Assembly (NCBI RefSeq): GCF_023078455.1
Contig: NZ_CP095740.1
Coordinates: 794,001-858,000, forward strand
DNA from: Luteibacter aegosomatis
Lineage (GTDB): Bacteria > Pseudomonadota > Gammaproteobacteria > Xanthomonadales > Rhodanobacteraceae
Direction of reading: 5' to 3'
DNA length: 64,000 bases
The notes below the pieces were generated by a model, which worked only from the letters and a program-made list of their open reading frames with translations, had not been told where the DNA came from and ran no database searches. This document shows positions 1 through 10,830 of the stretch, piece by piece (positions within the stretch are counted from its first letter, which is position 1; every line of letters begins with the position of its first letter). The translations under genes and the position numbers were made by a program.

Positions 1-259
1 GGTGGATGTCGCGTGCCTCGATCCGGCCTTCGGTGAGCTCGATGGCCGACTCGATCATCGACAGCGTCATGCCCTTTGCGCCGTAGCCGAACAGGGCGAT
101 GTTGCCGCGCTCGGTGGCGAGCAGGCTGTCGCGCAGGCCGTCGCGGGCGAGGTCGATGTACTTGCCGAGGATGGCCTCGAATTCGTCCTGCGCGCGGTCG
201 TAGTATTCCTGGCTGTGCCAGAGGGTGTCGTCGCCGTCGAAACCGACCAGGTCGATCAT
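1..259 (-). CDS. HAD-family hydrolase, N-terminal fragment
   Basis: Only the first 86 codons are present, because the gene runs off the left edge of the window. The protein begins MIDLVGFDGDDTLWHSQEYY. This contains the HAD motif I (DxDxT/L), here DGDDTL, whose first Asp is the nucleophile that forms the aspartyl-phosphate in this superfamily. The start at 259 places the motif about 8 residues from the N-terminus, as is usual. An in-frame ATG at 274 would add only five residues and lies directly against a hairpin, so it is less likely. The gene lies on the same strand as the inositol operon but beyond its terminal hairpin, so it is probably a separate unit. The substrate cannot be told from this fragment. 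Confidence 0.75.
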   Translation of the reverse strand, partial: MIDLVGFDGDDTLWHSQEYYDRAQDEFEAILGKYIDLARDGLRDSLLATERGNIALFGYGAKGMTLSMIESAIELTEGRIEARDIH

Positions 260-273
260 GCCGCTTGCTCTCA

Positions 274-310
274 TTCGTTCAGCGGCAAGGATATCGCTTG
301 CCTGAACGAA
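274..310. repeat. imperfect inverted repeat downstream of the porin gene
   Basis: The arms are TTCGTTCAG plus GCAAG on the left (274-289, with two extra bases) and CTTGC plus CTGAACGAA on the right (297-310). It abuts the next hairpin, so two stem-loops stand in tandem between the porin stop and the hydrolase start. Confidence 0.6.
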
Positions 311-349
311 AGACACTGGGCTCCTGCGTTCGCAGGAGCCCAGTGTCTT
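310..349 (-). terminator. strong hairpin ending the inositol operon
   Basis: This is a perfect 19-bp stem, beginning AAGACACTGGGCTCC and closing on GCGTTCGC. It starts 5 nt beyond the stop codon of the OprB porin. There is no U-run on the minus strand, so it may work as an RNA 3'-end stabiliser or a REP-type element rather than a classical intrinsic terminator. Its GGGCTCCTGCG/CGCAGGAGCCC core resembles the family A repeats at 14937 and 43577. Confidence 0.6.
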
Positions 350-353
350 CGCT

Positions 354-1667
354 TTAGAAAGCCACGCTGGCCTTCAGGCCCAGGATGAACGCGTTGTTCT
401 TCTCGGCGATGCCGCCCGGATCCTTGATGTACTGCAGGTTGGGACGCAGGGCGATCGAGGGGATGGGCGACCAGCTGTAGAACACTTCGGCCACCTTCTC
501 GTAGCCGCTCTTCACCAGGCCCGGGTCGTCCGGATGGACGGCGTTGTACAGGCGCTGGTACTTCGCCACGTCGCCGTTGGCATGGGTGAAGCCCAGGGCC
601 GCGCCGACGAAGTCGTTCGGGCGGTCGAAGATGCCCTTGTACTCCATGCCCAGCGAGATCTGGTTGTTGGTGGGCGAGGTCTGGTGGTCGGCGGAGGTGA
701 TGTTGAGGAACACGTTGGTTCCCTTGCCGCCCGCTTCGCCGGTGACCTGCTGCTGGAAGGTGATCCACGCACCGCGACGCGAGGTGCGCTGCAGCGGGTC
801 GTCGCCGGTGAGCGCGCGCGGCTCGTGGTTCACGTCGTAGAAGACGTCGTCACCCTTGGAGGTGTTGTACCAGACGCCCGCGCGATACGAACCGGGCAGG
901 CCGTTGATCGAGGGCTTCCAGCCGAACTCCAGAGGGATCAGCCAGCCGGTGGTGCCGCTGGGGAAACCGAGCTTCAGGCCGTTGCGACGGGCGTAGGAAT
1001 CGTCGACGTACTTCGGGTTGACCTGGTACGCCGACAGCTGAAGCCAGGTGTTCTGCGTGGTGGAGAACTTCAGCACCGTGGCCCACATGCTGGTCGGCCA
1101 GTTGACCCAGTAGTCGCCCACGATGTTGCCCGGCTGCGCGCCGCAGAACGAGAGGTTCTGGAAGTCGCACGAGAAGCTGCCGGTGTCCTCGCCGACCGGC
1201 ATGCGGCCGATCTTCCAGGTGAGGCGGTCGTTGAAGAACTTCTGCTCGAGCTGGAAGATGGTCAGGTGCCAGGTCTGGCCGCGGCCGTAGACTTCCTGGA
1301 TGAGCTGGTTGTTGCCGATATTGGCGTCGGCGCCGATATCGCGGCCGTTGCGATCGGTGACCATGATGTTGAACTTGGCGCCGTGCCAGTTCCACAGCTT
1401 GTCGAGATCGAAGCTGGCGCCGAACTTCCATTGGTCGGTGTATCGCGTGATTTCGCGATCGCCGCCGGAATAGTTGTGCGCGGCTTCGAAGCCGTAGCCG
1501 AGGTCGAACGTAATGCCTTCATCGGCCAGGCGCGTGCGTTCGCCGCCCCAATCGCCGAAAAGGTATTTGCTGCCGGATGCGTCTTGCGCATGCGCCGATG
1601 CCCCGGCGAAGCCGAGGCATGCGAGCACCAGACCGGCGAGAGGGCGCTTAATCGAATGGATGCGCAT
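354..1667 (-). CDS. oprB: OprB-family carbohydrate-selective porin
   Basis: This is a 437-residue outer-membrane porin with a clear signal peptide (residues 1 to about 27, ending ASAHAQ). The mature part opens with LFGDWGGERTRLADEGI, the hallmark start of OprB/carbohydrate-selective porins. It ends in a beta-strand with a C-terminal Phe (KASVAF), as expected for BamA-inserted barrels. The start is supported by GGGAGAAGG just upstream. It is the last gene of the nine-gene minus-strand run, 111 bp after iolA, so it most likely admits inositol across the outer membrane. The AT-rich 111-bp gap could hold a secondary promoter, but no convincing -35/-10 pair was found. Confidence 0.9.
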   Translation of the reverse strand: MRIHSIKRPLAGLVLACLGFAGASAHAQDASGSKYLFGDWGGERTRLADEGITFDLGYGFEAAHNYSGGDREITRYTDQWKFGASFDLDKLWNWHGAKFNIMVTDRNGRDIGADANIGNNQLIQEVYGRGQTWHLTIFQLEQKFFNDRLTWKIGRMPVGEDTGSFSCDFQNLSFCGAQPGNIVGDYWVNWPTSMWATVLKFSTTQNTWLQLSAYQVNPKYVDDSYARRNGLKLGFPSGTTGWLIPLEFGWKPSINGLPGSYRAGVWYNTSKGDDVFYDVNHEPRALTGDDPLQRTSRRGAWITFQQQVTGEAGGKGTNVFLNITSADHQTSPTNNQISLGMEYKGIFDRPNDFVGAALGFTHANGDVAKYQRLYNAVHPDDPGLVKSGYEKVAEVFYSWSPIPSIALRPNLQYIKDPGGIAEKNNAFILGLKASVAF

Positions 1668-1770
1668 CTAGCCTTCTCCCTGAAGTGAAAATTTTAAGTT
1701 TTTGCGTAGTCGTGTTCTGATTATCTAAGTTGCAACGCACAAGCTTTTCCGGGCGCACAACCGACGCAAA

Positions 1771-1778
1771 TTAGCATG

Positions 1779-1782
<4 letters not shown>
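1771..1782. other. 12-bp perfect palindrome TTAGCATGCTAA
   Basis: The palindrome overlaps the stop codon of iolA, just upstream of the porin gene. It may be a binding site or chance. No second copy was noticed. Confidence 0.3.
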
Positions 1783-3302
<1,520 letters not shown>

Positions 3303-3325
3303 GCGGATACTCCGGACGGCGCGGG

Positions 3326-4123
3326 TCAGCGCGCGATCATCCATTCGTGGGCGGGATCGTTGCGGAAATGCCACTCGCGGCGCGGGCCGGCCATGACGTT
3401 GAGGTAATAGCCGCGGTAGCCGTGCGGCATCACCACGGGGTGGTAGCCGCGCGGCACCATCACCACGTCGTGATCGCCGACGGCCATCGATTCGTCGATG
3501 TCGCGCTCGTCGGTGTAGACGCGCTGGAAGGCGAAGCCCTGCGGCGGATCGATGCGGTGGTAATAGGTCTCTTCGAGCACGCTTTCGTCGGGAAGCGCAT
3601 CGGTATCGTGCTTGTGCGGGGGGTAGCTCGACGAATGCCCGGCGGGCGTGAGCACTTCCACGACGAGGAGCGATTCGGCCGGTTCGGTCTCCGGCAGGAT
3701 GTCGCAGACGTAGCGCGTGTTCGCGCCCGTGCCGCGCACCGAGCGCTTCATGGTGGAGGGATCGATCAGGCGCGCGCCGAACTTGCCCGTGCCCGGTGCG
3801 GTGGCGATGGCGAGTTCGGCATCGGTGGACGCCGTGACGCGGAAGACCGAGCCCGGTGGCGCGTAGACGGCATGCGGCGAACGGTCGTCGAACACGCTCG
3901 CGCGGCCGCCCAGCGAAGTCCACGCCTGGCCGCCGACGTCGACGTCGACCGTGCCCGTCAGCACGACCAGGCAGCCCTCGCGATCGGCGGGAAGGGTGAT
4001 GTCGGTGCGTTCGCCCGCGCCGAGCCTTCTCGCCTCGAAGCCCACGTGCTTCCACTTCGCCGATTCGGGCGTGACCTTGACGATCGCCTCGCCGCGCGGC
4101 GCGGACTTGACCAGCAGGCTCAT
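3326..4123 (-). CDS. iolB: 5-deoxy-glucuronate isomerase
   Basis: This 265-residue bicupin isomerises 5-deoxy-glucuronate to 5-dehydro-2-deoxy-gluconate (DKG), the substrate of IolC. Family features include YPPHKHDTD (metal-ligand His pair), the following LEETYYHRI segment, and the C-terminal HPVVMPHGY...YLNVMAGP stretch typical of IolB. The ATG at 4123 overlaps the iolE stop by four bases (ATGA), so translation is coupled. The length matches the family (about 265-270 aa). It lies between iolE and iolA in the operon. Confidence 0.95.
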   Translation of the reverse strand: MSLLVKSAPRGEAIVKVTPESAKWKHVGFEARRLGAGERTDITLPADREGCLVVLTGTVDVDVGGQAWTSLGGRASVFDDRSPHAVYAPPGSVFRVTASTDAELAIATAPGTGKFGARLIDPSTMKRSVRGTGANTRYVCDILPETEPAESLLVVEVLTPAGHSSSYPPHKHDTDALPDESVLEETYYHRIDPPQGFAFQRVYTDERDIDESMAVGDHDVVMVPRGYHPVVMPHGYRGYYLNVMAGPRREWHFRNDPAHEWMIAR

Positions 4124-5028
4124 GCGACCTCCCTGACCGGCTCGCGGTCGAGCAACGCGCGCAGCGTGCGGTAGCCCTTGTCGGCGTACGCATAGCTGGG
4201 CGCCACGGCGGGATCCTGTTCGGCCTCGACCACCAGCCAGCCCCGGTATCCGTGGGCGCGAAGCCGGTCGACGATGGCGGCGAAGTCGATCACGCCGTCG
4301 CCGGGTACGGTGAACGCGCCGTTGAGCACGGATTCGAGGAAGGTCCAGTGCCGGTTGCGCGCGAGCTTCACCACGTCGGGACGCACGTCCTTGCAGTGCA
4401 CGTGGCAGATGCGGCCGATGTGGCGATCGAGCACGGCCACCGGATCGCCACCGCCGAAGAAGGTATGCCCGCTGTCGAAGAGCAGGCCCACTTCGTCGCC
4501 CGTATGCGCCATGAGCCGGTCGATGTCGTCGGGGGATTCGACGTAGGCGCCCATGTGGTGGTGATACGCCAGGCGCACGCCATGCGAGAGCGTGAAGCGG
4601 GCGAAGTCCGTGAGGTTCTCGCCATAGCGTTTCCATGCGTCGTCGGTGCGGAACCTCGGGCGCTTGTACAGCGACAGGGGTTCGCCCTGGATGGCATCGG
4701 CGACCTCGCCATACACCATCACCTTGCAGCCATTCTCGGCCAAAAGGCGCAGGTGGGCGCCGACCGCCTCGCTTTCCTCTTTCGCGGAACGGGTGGCGGC
4801 CCGCCCCGAGTACCAGCCCGACACCACGTCCAGTCCGTAACCGGCCATGAGGTCGCGCAGTTCGGCAGGGTCTTTCGGAAACTTGTTGCCGAGTTCGAAG
4901 CCTTCGTAGCCGATGGCCTTGCCTTCGGTGAGGGCGGTGGACAACGGCGTCTCGCCACCCAGCGAAGGCAGGTCGTCGTTGCTCCAGGAGATGGGGTTGA
5001 TGCCGATGCGGATGGGGTCGTTCTTCAT
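4120..5028 (-). CDS. iolE: myo-inosose-2 dehydratase
   Basis: This 302-residue xylose-isomerase-like TIM barrel dehydrates 2-keto-myo-inositol to a 3,5/4-trihydroxycyclohexane-1,2-dione, the second step of inositol breakdown. The N-terminus [14 protein letters not shown] is diagnostic for IolE. Metal-site segments AYHHHMG and [12 protein letters not shown] are visible, and VVEAEQDP near the C-terminus is also conserved. It overlaps iolD upstream and iolB downstream by four bases each, a tightly coupled iolD-iolE-iolB block. Confidence 0.95.
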   Translation of the reverse strand: MKNDPIRIGINPISWSNDDLPSLGGETPLSTALTEGKAIGYEGFELGNKFPKDPAELRDLMAGYGLDVVSGWYSGRAATRSAKEESEAVGAHLRLLAENGCKVMVYGEVADAIQGEPLSLYKRPRFRTDDAWKRYGENLTDFARFTLSHGVRLAYHHHMGAYVESPDDIDRLMAHTGDEVGLLFDSGHTFFGGGDPVAVLDRHIGRICHVHCKDVRPDVVKLARNRHWTFLESVLNGAFTVPGDGVIDFAAIVDRLRAHGYRGWLVVEAEQDPAVAPSYAYADKGYRTLRALLDREPVREVA

Positions 5029-6908
5029 GGGGACGTGTTCCCGGCCTTGCGGCCAGCGATGGCGGTTTCGTAGGCCGAGCGCGCGTCGCGCACGGCGGTC
5101 CGCGTGGAGACTTCCGGCACCGCCACTTCCCACCATGCGCCGCCGTCGTCGGTGGTGCGGGCGGGGTCGGTGTCGATGCAGACGAGGTAGGTGCGGTCGG
5201 CGGCGCGGGCGCGCTCGAGCGCGGATTCCAGCCCGGCGATGTCGGCCACGTGCTCGGCGATGGCGCCGAGCGAGCGCGCATGGGCGGCGAAATCGATGCG
5301 CGGTGCGCCGTGGCGGCCCTGTACGCAATCGTCGAGCAGGTTGTTGAACGGCGCGCCGCCGGTGGCCTGTTGCAGGCGGTTGATGCAGCCGTAACCGCGA
5401 TTGTCGAGCACCACGATGACGAGCTTGGCGTCGAGCATCACCGAGGTGGCGATCTCGGAATTCATCATGAGGTAGCTGCCGTCGCCGACCATCACGATCA
5501 CCTCGCGGTCGGGGTGGGCCATCTTCACGCCGAGGCCGCCGGCGATTTCGTAGCCCATGCACGAGTAGCCGTACTCCATGTGGTAACCGCCGGCGGTTTC
5601 CGTGCGCCAGAGTTTTTCCAGTTCGGCGGGGAGCGTGCCCGCGGCGCAGACCACGATGTCGTTCATCGCCGAGCGGGTGGACGACCGCTGCACGGCGCCG
5701 ATGACTTCGCCGTCGTAGGGCAGGCGGCCCGGCGGCAGGTGGCGCTCCGCCGTGATGCGCGACACGGTGTCCACCCATTGGCGGGCGGCCCGGCGGGCCC
5801 GTTCGGTCCACGCATCGGGCGCGGCCCATTCCTCGAGGCCGAAGCTCAGGTCGTCGAGCACCTGGGCGGCGTCGCCGATCACCTCGATGCCGTCGCCCTT
5901 GAGCGAGTCGAACGTGTTCACGTTGACCGAGAGGATCGGCACGTGGCGGAACAAGGCGTTCGAACCGGTGGTGAAATCCTGCAGGCGGGTGCCCACCGCG
6001 ATCACGAGGTCGGCTTCGCGGAGCAGGGCGTTGGCGGCGGTGGAACCGCTCACCCCGGCGGGGCCGAGTTGCAGCGGATGGTTCCACGGCATCGCGCCCT
6101 TGCCTGCCTGCGTCTCGCACACAGGCACGCCGTGTTTGTCGGCGAAGGCGAGCAGTTCGGGCGTGGCCTTCGCATACAGCGCGCCGCCGCCGGCCACGAT
6201 CACCGGCCGCTGGGACGCCTCGATGGCATCGAGCGCGAGCATGAGTTCGTCGTCGGTGGGGATGGGCGCGCGGAACACGATCTCGCGCGGTTCGAAGAAC
6301 GACGCGGGGAAGTCATAGGCTTCGGCCTGCACGTCCTGCGGCAGGGCCAGCGTCACCGGGCCGCAGAGCGCGGGATCGGTGAGCGCGCGGATCGCGCGCG
6401 GCAGGGCCGTGAGCAACTGCTCGGGGCGGACGATGCGATCGAAGTAGCGCGACACGGGGCGCAGGCAATCGTTCACCGTGACGGTGCCGTCGGCGAAGTC
6501 TTCCAGCTGTTGCAGCACGGGATCGGGCGCGCGCGACACGAACACGTCGCCGGGCAGGAGCAGCACCGGCAGGCGGTTGACGTGGGCCAGCGCGGCGGCG
6601 GTCACCAGGTTCGTCGCACCCGGGCCGATCGAGGTGGTCACCGCCATCATGCGGCGGCGCATGCTGGCCTTGGCGTAGGCGATGGCGGCGTGCGCCATCG
6701 CCTGTTCGTTGTGCGCGCGATAGGTCGGCAGCTCGTGGCGGGCCTCGTAAAGCGCTTCGCCGAGGCCGGCGACGTTGCCATGGCCGAAGATGGCGAAGAC
6801 GCCGCCGAACAAGGGCTCGGCCCGCTCGGCATCGGCGTCGCGGGCACGCAAGGCGCTCAGGTATCGGACCAGCGCCTGGGCGCAGGTGAGGCGGATCGTG
6901 GCGCTCAT
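5025..6908 (-). CDS. iolD: 3D-(3,5/4)-trihydroxycyclohexane-1,2-dione hydrolase
   Basis: This 627-residue thiamine-diphosphate enzyme hydrolyses the cyclic dione to open the inositol ring, giving 5-deoxy-glucuronate. The catalytic Glu for cofactor activation is E68 (HNEQAMAHAA). The ThDP-binding motif starts at G475 (GDGSY) and ends about 27 residues later at LDN. The central domain contains the CETQAGKGA segment seen in IolD. Start and stop overlap iolC and iolE by four bases each. The length is typical (610-640 aa). Confidence 0.95.
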   Translation of the reverse strand: MSATIRLTCAQALVRYLSALRARDADAERAEPLFGGVFAIFGHGNVAGLGEALYEARHELPTYRAHNEQAMAHAAIAYAKASMRRRMMAVTTSIGPGATNLVTAAALAHVNRLPVLLLPGDVFVSRAPDPVLQQLEDFADGTVTVNDCLRPVSRYFDRIVRPEQLLTALPRAIRALTDPALCGPVTLALPQDVQAEAYDFPASFFEPREIVFRAPIPTDDELMLALDAIEASQRPVIVAGGGALYAKATPELLAFADKHGVPVCETQAGKGAMPWNHPLQLGPAGVSGSTAANALLREADLVIAVGTRLQDFTTGSNALFRHVPILSVNVNTFDSLKGDGIEVIGDAAQVLDDLSFGLEEWAAPDAWTERARRAARQWVDTVSRITAERHLPPGRLPYDGEVIGAVQRSSTRSAMNDIVVCAAGTLPAELEKLWRTETAGGYHMEYGYSCMGYEIAGGLGVKMAHPDREVIVMVGDGSYLMMNSEIATSVMLDAKLVIVVLDNRGYGCINRLQQATGGAPFNNLLDDCVQGRHGAPRIDFAAHARSLGAIAEHVADIAGLESALERARAADRTYLVCIDTDPARTTDDGGAWWEVAVPEVSTRTAVRDARSAYETAIAGRKAGNTSP

Positions 6909-8866
6909 GCGGCCGCACCTTCCTCGACCGACGTGAGCCGCGACCGTCGCCACAGCGCGATCATCTGCTCGAAGGCGGCGCGGGCCTGCGCGACGAAGGT
7001 GTCGTCGTCGATGCGCCCGGCCAGCCAAGCGCCCGCCGGTTCGACGAAGAGCGTGCGCCCCACGGCGAAACCGCGACAGGTACGGCTGCCCGCGGCGTGG
7101 GCGAAGCCCTCGGTCAGGGTTTCCAGGGAGGCGTTGAGGCCGAGCAGGAGCACGCCGCGGCAATGCGGATCGCGCTCTTCGATGAGCGCGTCCACGGCCT
7201 TCCAGGTGGCGCGGTCCAGCGGGCAGAGCTTCCACCAGTCGGGTCGGATGCCGAGGTTGTAGATGCGTTTGAGCGCGCGCAGCGTGAGTTCGTCGCGTCG
7301 CGCGAGATCCTTGCAACCGGGCGGGATCACTTCCAGCAGCAGCTCGTGGCCGCTGAGCTTCGCGGCGTCGTAGAGCGAGCGCAGCTGGGTTTCCTGTTCC
7401 ACGCGGTGCACGGCGGGCGCATCGGGATCGAAGTGCACCAGGCACTTGATCACGTGTTCCTTCGGCCAGCTCACGAGCTGGCTGCCGATCGAGCGGCCAC
7501 GCTCGAACTCCAGCGGGTTGGAGCCGGAGACTTCCACCGGGCGGCCGATCCACCAGCCGCGGCCGGTCGCGGCATTGAGCGCGTCTTGGCCGTAGCGGTC
7601 GTCGCACAGCAGGCCGACGTGGCCTTGCAGGTCGCCCGCGCGTTCGGTGGCTGCCACGGCGTCCACGAGCAGTGTCTTCAGGCGCGGCAAGCGGGCTTCG
7701 TCGCCGCCGGTTTCGCGAACCAGCTCGAAGAACGGCACGCGGTGATCGAAGGCGAAGACGTAGAGTTCGTCCCACGCGCGCCGCGGTATCGCCGTGCGGT
7801 GCAGGTGCGACAGCTCGTCGTCGAGGTCGGGGCGGCGGACCGCATCCGCCCGGGCGAGGAAGGCGTCCAGCTCGGCACGGCCGGGCATGGCCGGCGCGCA
7901 GCCGTGGCGGGAGACCACGAGGGCGCCGCAGGCGTTGGCGTAGGCGCAGGCGCGTTCGACGGATTCGCCGCGCAACCAGCCGCTGAGGAATCCGGCGAGG
8001 AAGGCGTCGCCCGCGCCGAGCACGTTGAGCACGTCGACGCGCGAACCGCGGTACGTCGGCGCGTCGTCGACGTCGTTCGGTACGGGACCGTCGATCACGC
8101 TGCAACCGAGCGGGCCGCGTTTCACGAGCAGGGTGGCGTCGGTCAGGGCGCGCACCGTGCGCAGCGCGGTGACGAGGTCTTCGCTGCCGCCCGCGATGTG
8201 GAATTCCTCCTCGGTGCCGACGACGAGGTCGAACAGCGAAAGCACGTCCTGCAGGTGCCGGGTCACGCCGCCGTCGGCGATGAAGCGACGCTCGCCGTCG
8301 GCGCGGCCGGTGAGGCCCCAGAGGACGGGGCGATAGTCAATGTCGAGTACCGTGCGCACGTCGTGCGCGCGGGCCAGTTCGAGTGCGCGACGGCTCGCCG
8401 CGAGCACGCCGGGCTGGGACAGGTGGGTGCCGGTGATCGCCAGCGCGCGGCATCCGGCGATGAAATGCTCGTCGATGTCCTGTTCGGTCAGCGCCATGTC
8501 GGCGCAGTTCTCGCGATAGAACAGCAGCGGGAAGGTCTCGCGGTCCTTGATGCCGAGGATGGCCAGCGCGGTGAGATGCTCGAGGTCGGGCGTGACCTGG
8601 CTCACGTCGCAGCCCTCGGCCGCCAGCGTCTCGGTGAGGAAGCGGCCCATGTGGTCGTCGCCGACGCGGGCGATCATCGCCGAGCGCAGGCCGAGGCGGG
8701 CCGTGCCGAAGGCCACGTTGGCGGACGATCCGCCCAGGTACTTGGCGAAGCTGGTGACGTCTTCCAGGCGCGCGCCGATCTGCTGCGCGTAGAGGTCGAC
8801 CGCCAGCCGGCCGATGCAGGCGACGTCGACGGGGCGGGAGGGAGAGCGGGGCAAGGGACTGCGCAT
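6905..8866 (-). CDS. iolC: 5-dehydro-2-deoxygluconokinase fused to a DUF2090 aldolase-like domain
   Basis: This 653-residue two-domain protein combines steps usually done by IolC and IolJ. Residues 1 to about 335 are a PfkB-type sugar kinase that phosphorylates DKG. KYLGGSSANVAFG is the substrate-side motif, and LGAGDAF carries the catalytic base D287. Residues from about 345 to the end are a DUF2090 domain (begins YVFAFDHRVPF). In fused proteins of this kind it is assigned as 5-dehydro-2-deoxyphosphogluconate aldolase, yielding DHAP and malonate semialdehyde. No separate iolJ is present, which supports that role. The gap to the ATPase gene is 19 bp, and it overlaps iolD by 4 bases. Confidence 0.92.
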   Translation of the reverse strand: MRSPLPRSPSRPVDVACIGRLAVDLYAQQIGARLEDVTSFAKYLGGSSANVAFGTARLGLRSAMIARVGDDHMGRFLTETLAAEGCDVSQVTPDLEHLTALAILGIKDRETFPLLFYRENCADMALTEQDIDEHFIAGCRALAITGTHLSQPGVLAASRRALELARAHDVRTVLDIDYRPVLWGLTGRADGERRFIADGGVTRHLQDVLSLFDLVVGTEEEFHIAGGSEDLVTALRTVRALTDATLLVKRGPLGCSVIDGPVPNDVDDAPTYRGSRVDVLNVLGAGDAFLAGFLSGWLRGESVERACAYANACGALVVSRHGCAPAMPGRAELDAFLARADAVRRPDLDDELSHLHRTAIPRRAWDELYVFAFDHRVPFFELVRETGGDEARLPRLKTLLVDAVAATERAGDLQGHVGLLCDDRYGQDALNAATGRGWWIGRPVEVSGSNPLEFERGRSIGSQLVSWPKEHVIKCLVHFDPDAPAVHRVEQETQLRSLYDAAKLSGHELLLEVIPPGCKDLARRDELTLRALKRIYNLGIRPDWWKLCPLDRATWKAVDALIEERDPHCRGVLLLGLNASLETLTEGFAHAAGSRTCRGFAVGRTLFVEPAGAWLAGRIDDDTFVAQARAAFEQMIALWRRSRLTSVEEGAAA

Positions 8867-8885
8867 GGGCGAGGGTTTCCGTGGG

Positions 8886-9680
8886 TCAGGCCGCGCGGCC
8901 TTCCAGTTCGTCGACGAGGTTCTGTATTTCGGTACCGCCGGCCATCATGTCGAGGACTTCTTCCTTGGAGATGTCGGCCTTGGCGAACGTGCCCATCGAC
9001 TGGCCGCGGTTGAGCAGCGTGAAACTGTCGGCGATGGGGTAGGCGTGGTGGACGTTGTGGGTGATGAATATCACCGAGATGCCGCGCTCGCGGGCCTTGT
9101 GGATCAGCTTGAGCACGTTGCACGACTGCTTGACGCCGAGCGCGGCGGTGGGCTCGTCCAGGATCAGCACCTTGGCGCCGAAGTGGATGGCGCGGGCGAT
9201 GGCCAGGCACTGGCGCTCGCCGCCGGACATGGTGCCCACCGCCTGGCCGGCGTCGCGCACGACGATGCCCATCTCGGCCAGCTTCTCGCGGGCCGTTTCG
9301 TTGGCGTACTTCATGTCGATCACGGGGATCATGCCGAACAGCTTGCGGCGCGGCTCACGGCCGGCGAAGAAGTTGCGCGCCACGCTCATCAGCGGCACCA
9401 GGGCGAGGTCCTGGTAGACGGTGGCGATGCCCCGGTCGAGCGCCTCGCGCGGCGAACTGAAGCGTACCGGCTGGCCTTCCACCCGGTACTGCCCGCTGCT
9501 GGGCGAATGCACGCCGGCCAGCGTCTTGATGAGGGTGGACTTGCCCGCGCCGTTGTCGCCCAGGAGGCAGTGCACCTCACCGCGCTTCAGGCGCAGGGTG
9601 ACGCCGCGCAGGGCGATCACCGTGCCGAAGAACTTGCTGACGTCGTCCAGCTCGAGGATGTAATCGTCGGCCATGGTCAT
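8886..9680 (-). CDS. sugar ABC transporter ATP-binding protein (single nucleotide-binding domain)
   Basis: This 264-residue ATPase has Walker [10 protein letters not shown] (41-49), signature MSGGERQ and Walker [10 protein letters not shown]. It is a single-domain protein, unlike RbsA/XylG-type CUT2 ATPases of about 500 residues with two domains. It resembles FrcA-type ATPases and should act as a homodimer. It starts two bases after the permease stop; an alternative ATG at 9674 would drop two residues. It is placed between the permease and iolC, so the transported substrate is most likely inositol. Confidence 0.9.
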   Translation of the reverse strand: MTMADDYILELDDVSKFFGTVIALRGVTLRLKRGEVHCLLGDNGAGKSTLIKTLAGVHSPSSGQYRVEGQPVRFSSPREALDRGIATVYQDLALVPLMSVARNFFAGREPRRKLFGMIPVIDMKYANETAREKLAEMGIVVRDAGQAVGTMSGGERQCLAIARAIHFGAKVLILDEPTAALGVKQSCNVLKLIHKARERGISVIFITHNVHHAYPIADSFTLLNRGQSMGTFAKADISKEEVLDMMAGGTEIQNLVDELEGRAA

Positions 9681-9682
9681 GC

Positions 9683-10816
9683 TCACTTGCCGCTCGAGGC
9701 GCGGCTGCGGATGTAATGGTTGAACAGCACCGCGATCAGCAGCATGCCGCCGAGGAAAACGCGATACCAATCCGAATCGATGTTGGTGTACGAGATGCCG
9801 ATCTGCACCACGCCGAAGATGACCGCGCCGAAGCATGCGCCGATCACCGAGCCGAAGCCGCCGGTGAGCAGCGTGCCGCCGATCACCACCGCGATGATGG
9901 CTTCGAATTCCTTCTGCAGGCCGCGGTCGGACGCGGCCGAGCCGAACTCGGCCACCTGCAGCACGCCGAACAGGCAGGCGCAGAAGGCGGTGAGCACGAA
10001 CAGCGAGATCTTCACGCGGCGTACCGGCACGCCGACGTTCTTGGCCGCGTTGGCGTCGCCGCCGACGGTGTAGATCCAGTTGCCGAAGCGGGTGCGGGCG
10101 AGGGTGAAGCCGCAAGCCACCGCCAGCCCGATCCACCACAGCAGCACCTTGGGGATGCCGTCGACCACCGGCTCGCCGTTGGGGAAGCTGTCGACGATGC
10201 CGTGGTGGGCAAGGAAGACGAACAGCCCGTGCAGGGTGGTGCCGGAGAACAGCGCCTGCACCACCGGCGCCGCACCGAACTTGTCGCCGACGCCGCTGAC
10301 GATGGTGCTGTTGGCGAAGGTGGTGGACAGCACCAGGGTGAGGCCGCGCAGGATGAACATGAAGGCCAGCGTGACGATGAACGAGGGCAGCTTCGTGCGT
10401 ACCACGAGATAGCCGTTCAACGCGCCCAGCGCCATGCAGGCGGCGAAGGCGAAGATCACCGAGGCCCACAGCGGCCATCCCAGGTACATGGGCGGGATGG
10501 CCACGGCGACGCCGGCGAAGCCGATCATCGAGCCCATCGACAGGTCGAACTCGCCGGCGATCATCAGCAGGCAGGCGCCCACGGCGAGGATGCCGAGGTA
10601 ACCGGCCACCTTGGCCCAGTTGATGACGCCGTCGAGGGCGAACATGCCCGAATCGCCGGCGAAGATGCCGAAGAACGCGAAGACGAGCACGGTGCCCGCG
10701 ATGGCGCCCAGTTCGGGCCGGTCGAGGAGAACGCGCCACGGGGAAATCTTCCGTACGCGTTCGTCCGCTGGTTGACGCTCGATCATGTGGCTGACGCTCT
10801 GGTGTATGGCACTCAT
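9683..10816 (-). CDS. CUT2-type sugar ABC transporter permease
   Basis: This 377-residue inner-membrane permease of the RbsC/FrcC family has about ten hydrophobic segments. The family signature [11 protein letters not shown] lies near residue 90, and a second conserved [14 protein letters not shown] lies near the C-terminus. The segment following TM6 (residues about 165-200) is hydrophilic, as in longer FrcC-like members. It lies 14 bp after the binding-protein gene and 2 bp before the ATPase gene. With these two it forms the inner-membrane importer assigned to inositol by context. Confidence 0.9.
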   Translation of the reverse strand: MSAIHQSVSHMIERQPADERVRKISPWRVLLDRPELGAIAGTVLVFAFFGIFAGDSGMFALDGVINWAKVAGYLGILAVGACLLMIAGEFDLSMGSMIGFAGVAVAIPPMYLGWPLWASVIFAFAACMALGALNGYLVVRTKLPSFIVTLAFMFILRGLTLVLSTTFANSTIVSGVGDKFGAAPVVQALFSGTTLHGLFVFLAHHGIVDSFPNGEPVVDGIPKVLLWWIGLAVACGFTLARTRFGNWIYTVGGDANAAKNVGVPVRRVKISLFVLTAFCACLFGVLQVAEFGSAASDRGLQKEFEAIIAVVIGGTLLTGGFGSVIGACFGAVIFGVVQIGISYTNIDSDWYRVFLGGMLLIAVLFNHYIRSRASSGK

Positions 10817-10830
10817 GGGATGGTTTCCGC

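Noticed and set aside
534..1688. 384-codon plus-strand open frame over the porin gene
   Set aside because: Antisense shadow of the OprB gene; composition is Ala/Val/Gly/Arg-rich without domains, as expected for the opposite strand of high-GC coding DNA.
1668..1778. GGAA-N6-TTCC operator before the porin gene
   Set aside because: Looked for, but no match found in this gap; only the palindrome TTAGCATGCTAA at its edge.
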